The notes: generated by a model from the letters alone, not told the origin. A stretch of 64,000 nt of DNA from Nitrospirota bacterium (GCA_021792185.1 JAJYVD010000003.1:1-64000); one strand, 5' to 3'. Counted from the stretch's first letter, positions 25,678-33,729 are shown. Numbers and translations: made by a program.

Positions 25678-26546
25678 AAAGCAGTCAGATGTCAGCAGTC
25701 AGCGGTCAGGTCAGACTATCGATAGATATTCGTTCTTTTAAATATCCTGACGGGACACACGCATTGTCCGACATGAACATGGAGATAAAAAAAGGAGAGT
25801 TCGTGGGGCTCCTCGGCTCAAACGGTTCCGGGAAAACAACTCTTCTTAAAATCATGGACGGTCTGTTGAAAAACTTTGACGGCCAGGTGTTCCTTGACGG
25901 ATGCGATATCGCAAAGCTTTCGCCGAAAGATATTTACAAAAAAGTCGGCCTTGTCTTTCAGAATCCGGACGACCAGCTCTTTGCTCCTACCGTATTTGAA
26001 GACGTTGCGTTCGGCCCTCTCAATATGGGTTTTTCGGAAAAGGAGGCAGCAGCGCGCGTTGCAATTGCGCTCAAGGATGTCGATATGGACGGATACGCTG
26101 AAAAATCCATTCATAATCTGAGTTTCGGCCAGAAAAAAAGGGTATGCATAGCAGGGCTTTTAGCGATGGGGCATGAGATACTGCTGCTCGACGAGCCGAC
26201 TGCCGGATTAGACCCGATGGGCGAATATAAAATGATGAACCTTCTCACAAAACTGAATAAGGATAACGGCGTCACAATCGTCATGGCCACACACAGCGTA
26301 GACCTTGTGCCTTTATTCTTAGACAGGCTTTATATCCTAAGCAAGGGACGCATTATCAGAGGCGGCGTCCCGGAAGAGGTATTTACCGTGCCCGAAGATA
26401 TGGCTAATGTCAAGCTCAGGCTTCCGCAGATCGCGGAATTGATATACCGGCTCAAACACGAGGACAATCTGTCCTTTGAAAAGATCCCCCTCACTATCGG
26501 AGAGGCGAGGAGGGAGATTGTAAAGTTCGCAGGAGAAAGGAGGTGA
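25665..26546 (+). CDS. cbiO: Cobalt ECF transporter ATPase CbiO
   Basis: 293 residues. ABC ATPase with Walker A GSNGSGKTT, Q-loop FQNPDDQLFAPTV, signature LSFGQKKRV, Walker B EILLLDEPTAGLDP and H-loop ATHSVDL. Energises the CbiMNQ uptake system. The N-terminus contains a 7-bp array (25680-25707) encoding SSQMSAVSGQ before the true domain start. Confidence 0.96.
   Translation: MENIKSSQMSAVSGQVRLSIDIRSFKYPDGTHALSDMNMEIKKGEFVGLLGSNGSGKTTLLKIMDGLLKNFDGQVFLDGCDIAKLSPKDIYKKVGLVFQNPDDQLFAPTVFEDVAFGPLNMGFSEKEAAARVAIALKDVDMDGYAEKSIHNLSFGQKKRVCIAGLLAMGHEILLLDEPTAGLDPMGEYKMMNLLTKLNKDNGVTIVMATHSVDLVPLFLDRLYILSKGRIIRGGVPEEVFTVPEDMANVKLRLPQIAELIYRLKHEDNLSFEKIPLTIGEARREIVKFAGERR
25680..25707 (+). repeat. 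7-bp array AGCAGTC at the cbiO 5' end
   Basis: AGCAGTC, AGATGTC, AGCAGTC, AGCGGTC. Related words (CAGCGGT, CAGCCGT) form an array in the cbiET gene (30078-30112). Confidence 0.75.
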
Positions 26547-26552
26547 AAAATC

Positions 26553-26687
26553 TTGAAGAAACAGGAAAGCGCGGATAAGAAGAAGGTAAGCGCAATATCT
26601 TACCACCTGAAGTGCGCGAAAACAGCGAACGGACTGACTCATTTTGTAATGTACGGCGACGTGCCGGACAAGAAGATGCCGTTGTAA
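26553..26687 (+). CDS. cbpA: Peptide precursor CbpA (substrate of radical SAM enzyme CbpB)
   Basis: 44 residues starting at TTG 26553 with a near-perfect AGGAGGTG seven bases upstream. The leader is lysine-rich (KKQESADKKK), and the core has one cysteine: SYHLKCAKTANGLTHFVMYG, ending DKKMPL. A short peptide directly before a radical SAM/SPASM protein and behind a cobalt transporter matches the CbpA family, named for its cobalt/cobalamin neighbourhood. The assignment uses context plus the Cys-containing 'K(C)...GLTHF' core; the modification is not known to me. Confidence 0.75.
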   Translation: MKKQESADKKKVSAISYHLKCAKTANGLTHFVMYGDVPDKKMPL

Positions 26688-26698
26688 GAATGAGAAAT

Positions 26699-26744
26699 AA
26701 CTCCCCCTTGCCCCCTCTTAATTTAAGAGGGGGTTTGGGGAGTT
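26699..26744. repeat. Palindromic element of CCCCCTCTTAA family between cbpA and cbpB
   Basis: Outer arms AACTCCCC (26699-26706) and GGGGAGTT (26737-26744); inner arms CCCCCTCTTAA (26711-26721) and TTAAGAGGGGG (26723-26733). A stable hairpin in the transcript. It could set the cbpA:cbpB mRNA ratio, but it belongs to the same repeat family as the copy in cbiM. Confidence 0.85.
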
Positions 26745-26773
26745 ATAAAAAAATATCGTTAAGGAGATAACAT

Positions 26774-28111
26774 ATGGGAGCAGATCAAAGAGGTCTTTCT
26801 TTTTCGGACATTACCACGGACTGGAAGCTGGCGCTCGATACCGACAATGTCTTCTGGGGGCTTATCCCCAAAAACAGCGACGGCGATTTCATGCTGCCGG
26901 AAGACCTTATGTCGCTTTACAAAGAGAAAAAAAATCGTCTCGACAAAGAGCTTTACGACTTCAGGTTCAATGCGGACCTGAATTGCGTATACATAGACCC
27001 GACAGACAGATGCAACGCTAACTGCACTTATTGCTACATCCCCGCAAAAATAAGAAAACATGGCACGCAGATGACCGGGCCGGAGTTAAACGCGGCCCTC
27101 GAAAAAATTGCGGCTCATTTCAAAAAATCGCCTAAAAAGCCTGTGATAGTATTTCATGCTGCTGAGCCGCTGATGGTGAAAGATATACTCTTCAACTCGA
27201 TAAAAAAGTTCAGCGACAGGTTTGTTTTCGGCATTCAGACAAACGCGCTTCTCCTCGAAAGGAGCGACGTGGAGTTCATGAAAAAACACAGGGTAGGCGT
27301 CGGCATATCGCTCGACGCTCCGGACGCCCGCACGAACAACCTCTCGCGGGTAACCGGAAAAGGATCGGGAAATTTTGAAAAGGCGGTAAATGCCCTGGAC
27401 TGGTTTAACGGCTATGAAGGGCTTAACGTGATTTCGACCGTCACTAAAACAAATGTAAAGACACTTTCAGAGCACGTAAAATTCCTTCATAAGAAAAAAG
27501 TTCCCTGCGTGCTTTTAAATGCAGTAAGGGTTACTCAAGCGAGGGCATTGAAGCAAAAACCTGACGAAAAAGAGTTCGCAAAAGAATTGATCAGGGCAGT
27601 CGATACAGCGATAGATATTACAAAGAAGTCCGGCAGACAAATTGTAGTGGGCAACTTCGCCAATGTCATACTCGCGATAATATCTCCTGCTGCAAGGCGC
27701 ATGATGTGCGACATCTCTCCATGCGGCGGAGGACGCACATTCCTGACGGTCACCGCGAACGGCGATATGGTTCCTTGCGGAGAATTTATCGGCTTCAAAG
27801 AATTCTCCGGAGGTAATATCTTCAAGACCTCTATCGAGAAAGCGATGGATTCCAAATCGTTTAAGTCCATCAGAGCGAGGACAGTGGAGAAAATAGACGA
27901 ATGCAAAACTTGCGATTTCAGGCATATATGCGGCTCGCCCTGCCCGGCGGAAATGTACGCCCGCGGCAATATGTACCGCAAGGCGGAGTTTTGCGAGTTT
28001 TATAAAGAGATGATAAAATATGCCTTTAAGGTTATATCGGAAGACAAGGTCCGGTATATCCTGAGAGAAGGTTCTTTAGAACAGATGCAGTATGAATACA
28101 GGTATGCGTAA
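26774..28111 (+). CDS. cbpB: Peptide-modifying radical SAM/SPASM enzyme CbpB
   Basis: 445 residues with GGAG seven bases upstream. The N-terminal 75 residues are typical of peptide maturases; the radical SAM cluster is CNANCTYC (CX3CX2C, near residue 79), and the C-terminal SPASM region has CDISPCGGGRTFLTV, VPCGEF, CKTCDFRHICGSPCPAEM and CEFY, supplying ligands for auxiliary Fe-S clusters. With the small peptide gene 90 bp upstream it forms a RiPP-type pair. It sits inside the cobalamin operon and overlaps cobO by 20 bp. Confidence 0.85.
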   Translation: MGADQRGLSFSDITTDWKLALDTDNVFWGLIPKNSDGDFMLPEDLMSLYKEKKNRLDKELYDFRFNADLNCVYIDPTDRCNANCTYCYIPAKIRKHGTQMTGPELNAALEKIAAHFKKSPKKPVIVFHAAEPLMVKDILFNSIKKFSDRFVFGIQTNALLLERSDVEFMKKHRVGVGISLDAPDARTNNLSRVTGKGSGNFEKAVNALDWFNGYEGLNVISTVTKTNVKTLSEHVKFLHKKKVPCVLLNAVRVTQARALKQKPDEKEFAKELIRAVDTAIDITKKSGRQIVVGNFANVILAIISPAARRMMCDISPCGGGRTFLTVTANGDMVPCGEFIGFKEFSGGNIFKTSIEKAMDSKSFKSIRARTVEKIDECKTCDFRHICGSPCPAEMYARGNMYRKAEFCEFYKEMIKYAFKVISEDKVRYILREGSLEQMQYEYRYA

Positions 28112-28622
28112 AGGATATATTCAGGTCTACACCGGAAACAGCAAGGGCAAGACCACGGCGGCGCTCGGCCTCGCGTTGAGAGCGGCGGGCGCCGGTCTGA
28201 AGGTATTCATATCGCAGTTCATCAAAAAAAGAAAATGCAGCGAACATAAGGCCCTTGAGAGATTTAAAGACCTCATTACGGTGAAGCAATATGGAACCGG
28301 CTTCCTGAAAAGCGGGAAGCCGACAATGTCCGAAATAGCTGCCGCAAAAAAAGGATTTGAAGAGATTAAAAAAGCGATTTATTCCCAAAAATACGACATG
28401 GTCATCCTCGATGAGATAAACATCGCCGTGCATAATAATCTGATTCCGGTCGAAGAGCTTCTCGATCTGCTTGAGAAAAAACCTCCCGGAATAGAACTTA
28501 TCCTTACAGGCAGATATGCGGATGAAAAAGTTATAGACAGGGCAGACCTTGTTACCGAGATGAAGGAGATAAAACATTACTACAAAAAAGGTGTAAAGGC
28601 AAGAAAGGGGATAGAGCACTAA
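28092..28622 (+). CDS. cobO: Cob(I)yrinate a,c-diamide adenosyltransferase (CobA/CobO/BtuR type)
   Basis: 176 residues. Transfers adenosyl from ATP to Co(I). The P-loop GNSKGKTTAALGLALRAAG at the N-terminus, 'ISQFIKKRKCSEH' and YDMVILDEINIAVHNNLIP are diagnostic. 'LILTGRYADEKVIDRADLVT' closes the domain. Translationally coupled to cbpB. Confidence 0.96.
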   Translation: MNTGMRKGYIQVYTGNSKGKTTAALGLALRAAGAGLKVFISQFIKKRKCSEHKALERFKDLITVKQYGTGFLKSGKPTMSEIAAAKKGFEEIKKAIYSQKYDMVILDEINIAVHNNLIPVEELLDLLEKKPPGIELILTGRYADEKVIDRADLVTEMKEIKHYYKKGVKARKGIEH

Positions 28623-28624
28623 AA

Positions 28625-29404
28625 ATGAAAAAAATATATCTTATCGGCATAGGTACCGGCAATCCCGAACATCTTACGATTCAGGCTATAAATACATTTA
28701 AAAAAGTGAATGTCTTTTTTATTCTTGAGAAGGAGTCTGAAAAGAACGAAGACCTTGTTAACCTCAGAAAAGGGATATTACAAAGATATCTGCCTGATGG
28801 AAAATACAGGGTTATTACAGTAAAGATTCCTGAAAGAAAAAAAGGAGGCAGGGAATTAGAGGTCTATAAAGAAAGGGTCGCCTCATGGAGAAAACAAAAA
28901 GCAGAGATTATATCTAACTTAATAAAACAGGAGATAGCTGATGGTGAAACAGGCGCCATTCTCATCTGGGGCGATCCTGCCCTTTATGACGGCCATATAG
29001 AGATACTCAATTATATCCTTAAAGAAGAATGGGTAGATTTCGAATTTGAAGTTATACCGGGAATAACAAGCATGCAGGTATTGACAGCAAGGCATAAGAT
29101 TCCCCTGAATTTCATTGGCGAGAGTATTCGTATCACTACCGGCAGAAGACTGAAAGAGATTCATCCTAATGATGTTAAGAATAGTGTGGTTCTGCTGGAT
29201 AATTATCTAACATACAGAAACTTCTCGGATACAGACCTCCATATTTATTGGGGTGGTTATCTCGGAACAGAAGAAGAGATTCTCATTTCCGGCAGATTAA
29301 ATGAAGTCCTCGATGAGATTATAAGGACAAGGAATGAAGCAAAAAAGAATAACGGCTGGATAATGGAGACATATATTTTGAGGGGCCAGGATAATAATGA
29401 GTAA
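28625..29404 (+). CDS. cobF: Precorrin-6A synthase (deacetylating) CobF-like C1-methyltransferase
   Basis: 259 residues of the tetrapyrrole methyltransferase superfamily (YLIGIGTGNPEHLTIQAINT; IWGDPALYDGHIEIL; FEVIPGITSMQVLTARHKIP). The NPEHLT variant, the 'ERVASWRKQKAEII' block and the WGGYLGTEEEIL tail are CobF-like and unlike CbiL/F/H/E. CobF methylates C1 in the aerobic pathway with loss of acetate. Its presence beside CbiG/CbiX-type genes is unexpected, because CbiD does C1 methylation in the anaerobic route. cbiD is not seen in the window. Confidence 0.85.
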   Translation: MKKIYLIGIGTGNPEHLTIQAINTFKKVNVFFILEKESEKNEDLVNLRKGILQRYLPDGKYRVITVKIPERKKGGRELEVYKERVASWRKQKAEIISNLIKQEIADGETGAILIWGDPALYDGHIEILNYILKEEWVDFEFEVIPGITSMQVLTARHKIPLNFIGESIRITTGRRLKEIHPNDVKNSVVLLDNYLTYRNFSDTDLHIYWGGYLGTEEEILISGRLNEVLDEIIRTRNEAKKNNGWIMETYILRGQDNNE

Positions 29405-30671
29405 TAAACTCTACGTCATAGGCATAGGTTATAAGCCCCTTGATAAAAGGGCGCAGGAGATTATTTTAAATTCAAGTGTAATCCTTGCTTCAAACCGTCT
29501 TTCAGAGGTCTTTAAGGGGTATGAAGAATATGAAACCGTTAAAGATAAAATAAGAATTATAAATAATGTGGACGAGACAATTAACTTCATACACTCATCA
29601 CTCCAATACTCCGATACTCCATCACTCCCTATCGTCCTCCTCGCTTCCGGAGATCCGACCTTTTTCGGGATAGGCAGAAGGGCGGTCAGGGAATTCGGCA
29701 AGGATATGGTTGAGATAATCCCTGATCTGTCATGCATTCAACTGGCATTTTCACGGATTAAAGAATCTTGGGATGATGCATTTCTCATGAGCCTGCACGG
29801 CGGGCCTCATCCTGAGAAAAGAAGACGGCTTCCGTATGAGACAGACGATATACCGTCCTTATTGCAAAGGCATAATAAAATCGCCATTCTTACGGATAAA
29901 CAAAATAATCCATCCGAGATTGCAAATGTTCTATTTCAATCTGAAATTTCAAATTTGAAATTTGAAATCGTCATGCATGTCTGCGAAAAACTGGGCTATC
30001 CAGATGAAAAAATCACGGAGGGAATGCCTGAGGAGATCGCATCGATGACATTCGGAGAGCCGAATATAGTAATAATCCAGCGGTCAGCCGTCAGCGGTCA
30101 GCCGTCAACAGTCCATTTCGGACTAAGAGAAGATGATATCTCACATTCGCGAGGTCTTATAACAAAGGATGAGGTTAGATCTGTAACAATCCATAAATTA
30201 AGGCTTCCTCAAAAAGGCGTATTCTGGGATATAGGCGCGGGGTCGGGCTCGGTGTCCATAGAAACGGCAAGACTTTATGCGGACTTAAAAGTCTTTGCCG
30301 TGGAAAAAGACGCGGAACAGATCAATCATATCCGAGAAAACAAGGTTCGATTCAATGCGGCCAACATCGAAATCGTAAAGGGAGAAGCGCCCGATGTATT
30401 GAATGGCCTTCCTCTGCCTGACAGGGTCTTTATAGGAGGCAGCGGCGAAAGGTTAAAAGAGATAATGGATTACGTTATTAAAAAACTGGTTAGCCTTATT
30501 GTAGTAAACGCCGCGACAATCGAGACCATGAATGATGCTGTAGAATGCTTTGAAAACCACGGCTACAATATATCGATCTCCGAAATATCAGTATCAAGGG
30601 CGAAAACAATCGGCGGCAAAAGGCATATGAGCGCCTTAAATCCCATATTCATAATAACAGGAGAAAAATGA
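29397..30671 (+). CDS. cbiET: Cobalt-precorrin-7 C5-methyltransferase / C15-methyltransferase-decarboxylase (CbiE-CbiT fusion)
   Basis: 424 residues. The N-terminal CbiE methyltransferase (LYVIGIGYKPLDKRAQEII; LASGDPTFFGIGRRAV) is fused to a CbiT domain with class I SAM motif WDIGAGSGSVSIETARL near residue 280 and NAATIETMNDAV. Equivalent to CobL. Three tandem arrays are inside: 29593-29631, 29939-29967 and 30078-30112, the last in the linker between the two domains. Overlaps both neighbours. Confidence 0.95.
   Translation: MSNKLYVIGIGYKPLDKRAQEIILNSSVILASNRLSEVFKGYEEYETVKDKIRIINNVDETINFIHSSLQYSDTPSLPIVLLASGDPTFFGIGRRAVREFGKDMVEIIPDLSCIQLAFSRIKESWDDAFLMSLHGGPHPEKRRRLPYETDDIPSLLQRHNKIAILTDKQNNPSEIANVLFQSEISNLKFEIVMHVCEKLGYPDEKITEGMPEEIASMTFGEPNIVIIQRSAVSGQPSTVHFGLREDDISHSRGLITKDEVRSVTIHKLRLPQKGVFWDIGAGSGSVSIETARLYADLKVFAVEKDAEQINHIRENKVRFNAANIEIVKGEAPDVLNGLPLPDRVFIGGSGERLKEIMDYVIKKLVSLIVVNAATIETMNDAVECFENHGYNISISEISVSRAKTIGGKRHMSALNPIFIITGEK
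29593..29631 (+). repeat. 8-bp array ACTCCAAT-type inside cbiET
   Basis: ACTCATC, ACTCCAAT, ACTCCGAT, ACTCCATC, ACTCCCTA; encodes HSSLQYSDTPSLPI in a loop of CbiE. Confidence 0.75.
29939..29967 (+). repeat. 7-bp array AATTTGA-type inside cbiET
   Basis: AATCTGA, AATTTCA, AATTTGA, AATTTGA; encodes SEISNLKFEI. Nearly the same word family as in cobQ, cbiC and cbiM. Confidence 0.75.
30078..30112 (+). repeat. 7-bp array CAGCGGT/CAGCCGT inside cbiET linker
   Basis: CAGCGGT, CAGCCGT, CAGCGGT, CAGCCGT, CAACAGT: five units between the CbiE and CbiT domains. Confidence 0.8.
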
Positions 30672-31390
30672 CAGGCAAACTTTATGTTATAGGCGTAGGT
30701 CCCGGAGACCCTGAACTTCTGACACTCAAGGCAGTCAGGATTCTCAGGGAAGTTTCGTGCGTCTGCGTTCCGAAAGGCAGGGAGGAAGGCAGCAGCCTCG
30801 CCCTGTCGATTGTCCAAAAGACATTGAACCTTGAAGGCAAAGAAATTATCGAGGCCCATTTCCCGATGAGGAAGACCAAAAATAATCAGCAATCCGAGAA
30901 CTGCGAACTCGATACGAAATGGCATGATACTATCGAAACCGTTTACAGTAGGCTGAACAAGGGTATAGATACGGCTTTCATTACAATCGGAGATCCGACA
31001 ATTTACAGCACATTTTTCTATTTGTACGACAGGCTTCTTGAGCTTAATCCGGAATTGAATATAGAAATAATTCCGGGCGTATCATCCATAACCACTGCGG
31101 CGGCAAAGGCGGGCATGTATTTAGCTCTTGCCGATGAAAGGATAGCGATATTGCCCGCAACATATACGGAAAGCATAAAAGAAACGCTCGAAAGATTCGA
31201 CACGATTATCCTTATGAAAGTTCATAGGGTATTCGGCAATGTCGTGAATATACTCAGCGAAACCGGCCTTATCGACAACGCGGTTTATATTTCGAGGGCC
31301 GGAATGGACGATGAGAGGATATTCAAAAACATACGGGATATAAAGGAAAGCGACCTCAATTATTTTTCGCTTATGATAATAAAAAAATGA
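30668..31390 (+). CDS. cbiL: Cobalt-precorrin-2 C20-methyltransferase
   Basis: 240 residues. Tetrapyrrole methyltransferase with GVGPGDPELLTLKAVRIL, 'VCVPKGREEGSSLAL', ITIGDPTIYSTFFYLYD and IIPGVSSITTAAAKAG. The CVPKG and STF(Y) features distinguish CbiL/CobI from CbiF and CbiH. Overlaps cbiET and the HD gene by 4 bp each; no repeat array noticed. Confidence 0.94.
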   Translation: MTGKLYVIGVGPGDPELLTLKAVRILREVSCVCVPKGREEGSSLALSIVQKTLNLEGKEIIEAHFPMRKTKNNQQSENCELDTKWHDTIETVYSRLNKGIDTAFITIGDPTIYSTFFYLYDRLLELNPELNIEIIPGVSSITTAAAKAGMYLALADERIAILPATYTESIKETLERFDTIILMKVHRVFGNVVNILSETGLIDNAVYISRAGMDDERIFKNIRDIKESDLNYFSLMIIKK

Positions 31391-32175
31391 ACAGACATGA
31401 TTTGGATAATTTTAAGGAATGGTTTTCCGGTTATTGCAAAACTTTTTATTCTGCGAACGAAGAGGATCAGAGGAACATATCCCTTAAAGAAACGCATACG
31501 CACAATGTAGGCGGAAACATTACCGCTGTCGCCGACGGGTTGTTTTCAACCGAAAATGACATCTTGTTAGCCGAAACAATAGCGCTTTTTCACGATGTCG
31601 GAAGATTTCCGCAATACGCAAAGCACAAAACCTTTAATGACAGCATTTCGGTTAATCACGGCTTGCTTGGAGCGAATATTCTCCTTGAACATAAAATCAT
31701 TCAAAATCTTCCCCAAGACGAGCAGGATTTAATAATCCAGGCTGTAAAATTCCACAATGCGTTTAAACTGCCTGACATTCAAAATGACCGTGCAATATTA
31801 TTAAAAAAATTGATCAGGGACGCTGACAAACTCGACATCTTTCGCGTGTTTACGGAATATTATGAACACCCGGCAGAAAAAAAGGCATCAGCGGCAGGGC
31901 TCGGCCTTCCTGATACTCCCGAATATTCTGAAATGGCATTATCATGCCTTTATTCAGGGAAGGTCGTATCGCACGGAGACGTGAAAAACATAAATGATCT
32001 TAAGCTGCTGCAATTGTCATGGCTGTTCGACCTGAATTTCACAACATCCTTCAGGCTGCTTCTGCAAAGGGATTATATAGACAAGGTTGCTTTAGGGCTG
32101 CCTGATACAAAGGAAATAGAAAACGCGATAAAATATTTGAACGAATTTGCGAAAGAAAAGGTAAAAAATGAATAA
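31387..32175 (+). CDS. HD-domain phosphohydrolase within the cobalamin operon
   Basis: 262 residues. HD superfamily metal site: HTHNVGGN, FHDVGRFPQY, VNHGLLGA and RDADKLDIFRV supply the His/Asp ligands, followed by a C-terminal helical part (LLQLSWLFDLNFTTSFRLLL). It is translationally coupled to cbiL (ATGA overlap) and overlaps cbiF by 8 bp, so it is a regular member of the operon. No cobalamin step is assigned to this family; a nucleotide phosphohydrolase or housekeeping role is possible. Substrate unknown. Confidence 0.85.
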   Translation: MNRHDLDNFKEWFSGYCKTFYSANEEDQRNISLKETHTHNVGGNITAVADGLFSTENDILLAETIALFHDVGRFPQYAKHKTFNDSISVNHGLLGANILLEHKIIQNLPQDEQDLIIQAVKFHNAFKLPDIQNDRAILLKKLIRDADKLDIFRVFTEYYEHPAEKKASAAGLGLPDTPEYSEMALSCLYSGKVVSHGDVKNINDLKLLQLSWLFDLNFTTSFRLLLQRDYIDKVALGLPDTKEIENAIKYLNEFAKEKVKNE

Positions 32176-32923
32176 AGTCTATTTCATAGGAGCTGGTCCC
32201 GGAGACCCTGAACTGATAACGATTAAAGGCAAAAAACTGCTTGATAATGCCGATATTATCATTTATGCCGGAAGCCTTGTAAATCCTGCGCTTCTTGACG
32301 GGTTGAAGGCAGATATTTACAATTCCGCATCAATGACGCTCGATGAGACAACGGCGGTCATTAAAAAGTCCATCGCAGACAAAAAAACGGTTGTCAGGCT
32401 GCATACAGGCGACACATCCTTTTACAGCGCCATCTCGGAACAGATAGAAAGGCTGAGGGAATTAAATATAGAATACGAAGTTATTCCCGGGGTATCATCA
32501 GCAATGGCAGGCGCTGCGATATTGGGGCAGGAGCTTACCATACCTGAAATCAGCCAGACAGTGATATTTACAAGACTTGAGGGGAAAACCCCTGTGCCTG
32601 AGACAGAGAAATTGTCCGAACTCGCAAAGCATAAAGCAACGATGGTCATATTCCTCAGCGTAGGAATGATTGAGAAGGTAAAAAATGAGCTTTTGGAGGG
32701 CTATCCAGAAGATACGCCTGTCGTGATTATCGAAAAGGCGACATGCCCTGAACAGCGAATGATAAGAGGAGCGCTTAAAAACCTCGACTCGCTTGTCAGA
32801 GACGCAGGCATAAAAAAGACAGCGCTGATATATGTAGGCGAGTCTCTCAGGGCATCGGAGATATCCCTCGGCAAAGAATCGAAATTATATGACAAGGATT
32901 TCAAACATGAATACAGGGGATAA
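32168..32923 (+). CDS. cbiF: Cobalt-precorrin-4 C11-methyltransferase
   Basis: 251 residues. FIGAGPGDPELITIKGKKLL, 'IIYAGSLVNPALL', LHTGDTSFYSAISEQI and VIPGVSSAMAGAAILGQELT are typical of CbiF/CobM. Last gene of this segment; the operon then meets an accessory interruption of 2.6 kb before cbiG-cbiH. Confidence 0.95.
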   Translation: MNKVYFIGAGPGDPELITIKGKKLLDNADIIIYAGSLVNPALLDGLKADIYNSASMTLDETTAVIKKSIADKKTVVRLHTGDTSFYSAISEQIERLRELNIEYEVIPGVSSAMAGAAILGQELTIPEISQTVIFTRLEGKTPVPETEKLSELAKHKATMVIFLSVGMIEKVKNELLEGYPEDTPVVIIEKATCPEQRMIRGALKNLDSLVRDAGIKKTALIYVGESLRASEISLGKESKLYDKDFKHEYRG

Positions 32924-33000
32924 TACTGATTTAACCAGTAATCGATAGGTAAAATGGTCGCCGTCCCTCTTTTTTCTTTTGAATTGGACAATTTTTCCAT

Positions 33001-33127
33001 ATTATACCAACCTGCCTTTTAGTCTTTATTACCGAAAAATACCAAGTTTTGTGGCTTTTTTCTTCTCAAATGCTGCTAAATATGATAATATTTTCTTCAT
33101 AAAGGGAGAAAATACCAAGTTGGTATA
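33001..33127. promoter_or_regulatory. TACCAA repeats and palindrome upstream of the cassette gene
   Basis: AAAATACCAAGTT occurs at 33036-33048 and again at 33109-33121. The second copy is part of the odd palindrome ATACCAAGTTGGTAT (33112-33126), and a third half-site TATACCAA lies at about 33003-33010. These look like operator half-sites near a promoter (TATTAT follows). They lie just left of the cassette boundary at 33134. Confidence 0.5.
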
Positions 33128-33134
33128 TTATATG

Positions 33135-33729
33135 TTATCAGGGAAATAGAGGCGTGAATAAATGATAAAAATGATTACTACTCCGTTTCTTGTCGGCATC
33201 GTATTTGCCATATGCATGGCATTGATGATCAATACTGCCCCTGCTTATTGTGAAGCAAAGCCTTTTTATAAAGAAATACTTTTCGATAAACTAGACCATC
33301 TCGTGATCAGTGAGGACAAAAGTGGGGAGATATCTGTTGCTCTATTCCAGGGTAAACGGCTCACATGGAAAGTAACTATTGCTAACGGGATGATAACTAA
33401 TGAAGATATACGAGAACTTGAATTAGACAAATCAAATGATACAAAAGAAATATTAATCGAAATTCAAGACAGAACATCCAATTACGGAGCGAGAACAGGA
33501 ATTGTTATTTATAAACTTATATGGTGGGAACTCCTGCTAATACCGGACGATGCTTTTGAGCTAATCTATAATGCAAAGGACAATATTTCGGAAATAAAAA
33601 TGACACGTCTTCAAAACAAAACAGTAATTTTAAATAAAGGATTGCTGCTTCCAAAAGAATGAATGGAACTGATAACATCACGCTTCAAGGGATCGCGCGG
33701 AATTGCCGCGCTCCCCTTGAGCTTCGGCG
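33135..33729 (+). mobile_element. Single integron-type gene cassette
   Basis: The segment between two GTTATC sites (33134-33139 and 33729-33734) carries one gene followed by an attC-like hairpin, the standard cassette layout. The left boundary GTTATCA is the exact inverse of TGATAAC at the start of the attC (33670-33676); the right boundary GTTATCT differs in its last base, as expected if that base belongs to the recipient. No integrase gene is in the window. Confidence 0.6.
33162..33662 (+). CDS. Secreted protein of unknown function carried by the cassette
   Basis: 166 residues. A signal peptide (FLVGIVFAICMALMINTAPAYC|EA) is followed by an acidic, strand-rich domain (ILFDKLDHLVISED, ISVALFQGKRLTWKV, ILIEIQDRT...). 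No cysteine beyond the signal region and no family recognised. The start codon lies 22 bp inside the left cassette boundary and the stop 7 bp before the attC-like hairpin. Base composition is more AT-rich than the flanking cob genes. Confidence 0.65.
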   Translation: MIKMITTPFLVGIVFAICMALMINTAPAYCEAKPFYKEILFDKLDHLVISEDKSGEISVALFQGKRLTWKVTIANGMITNEDIRELELDKSNDTKEILIEIQDRTSNYGARTGIVIYKLIWWELLLIPDDAFELIYNAKDNISEIKMTRLQNKTVILNKGLLLPKE

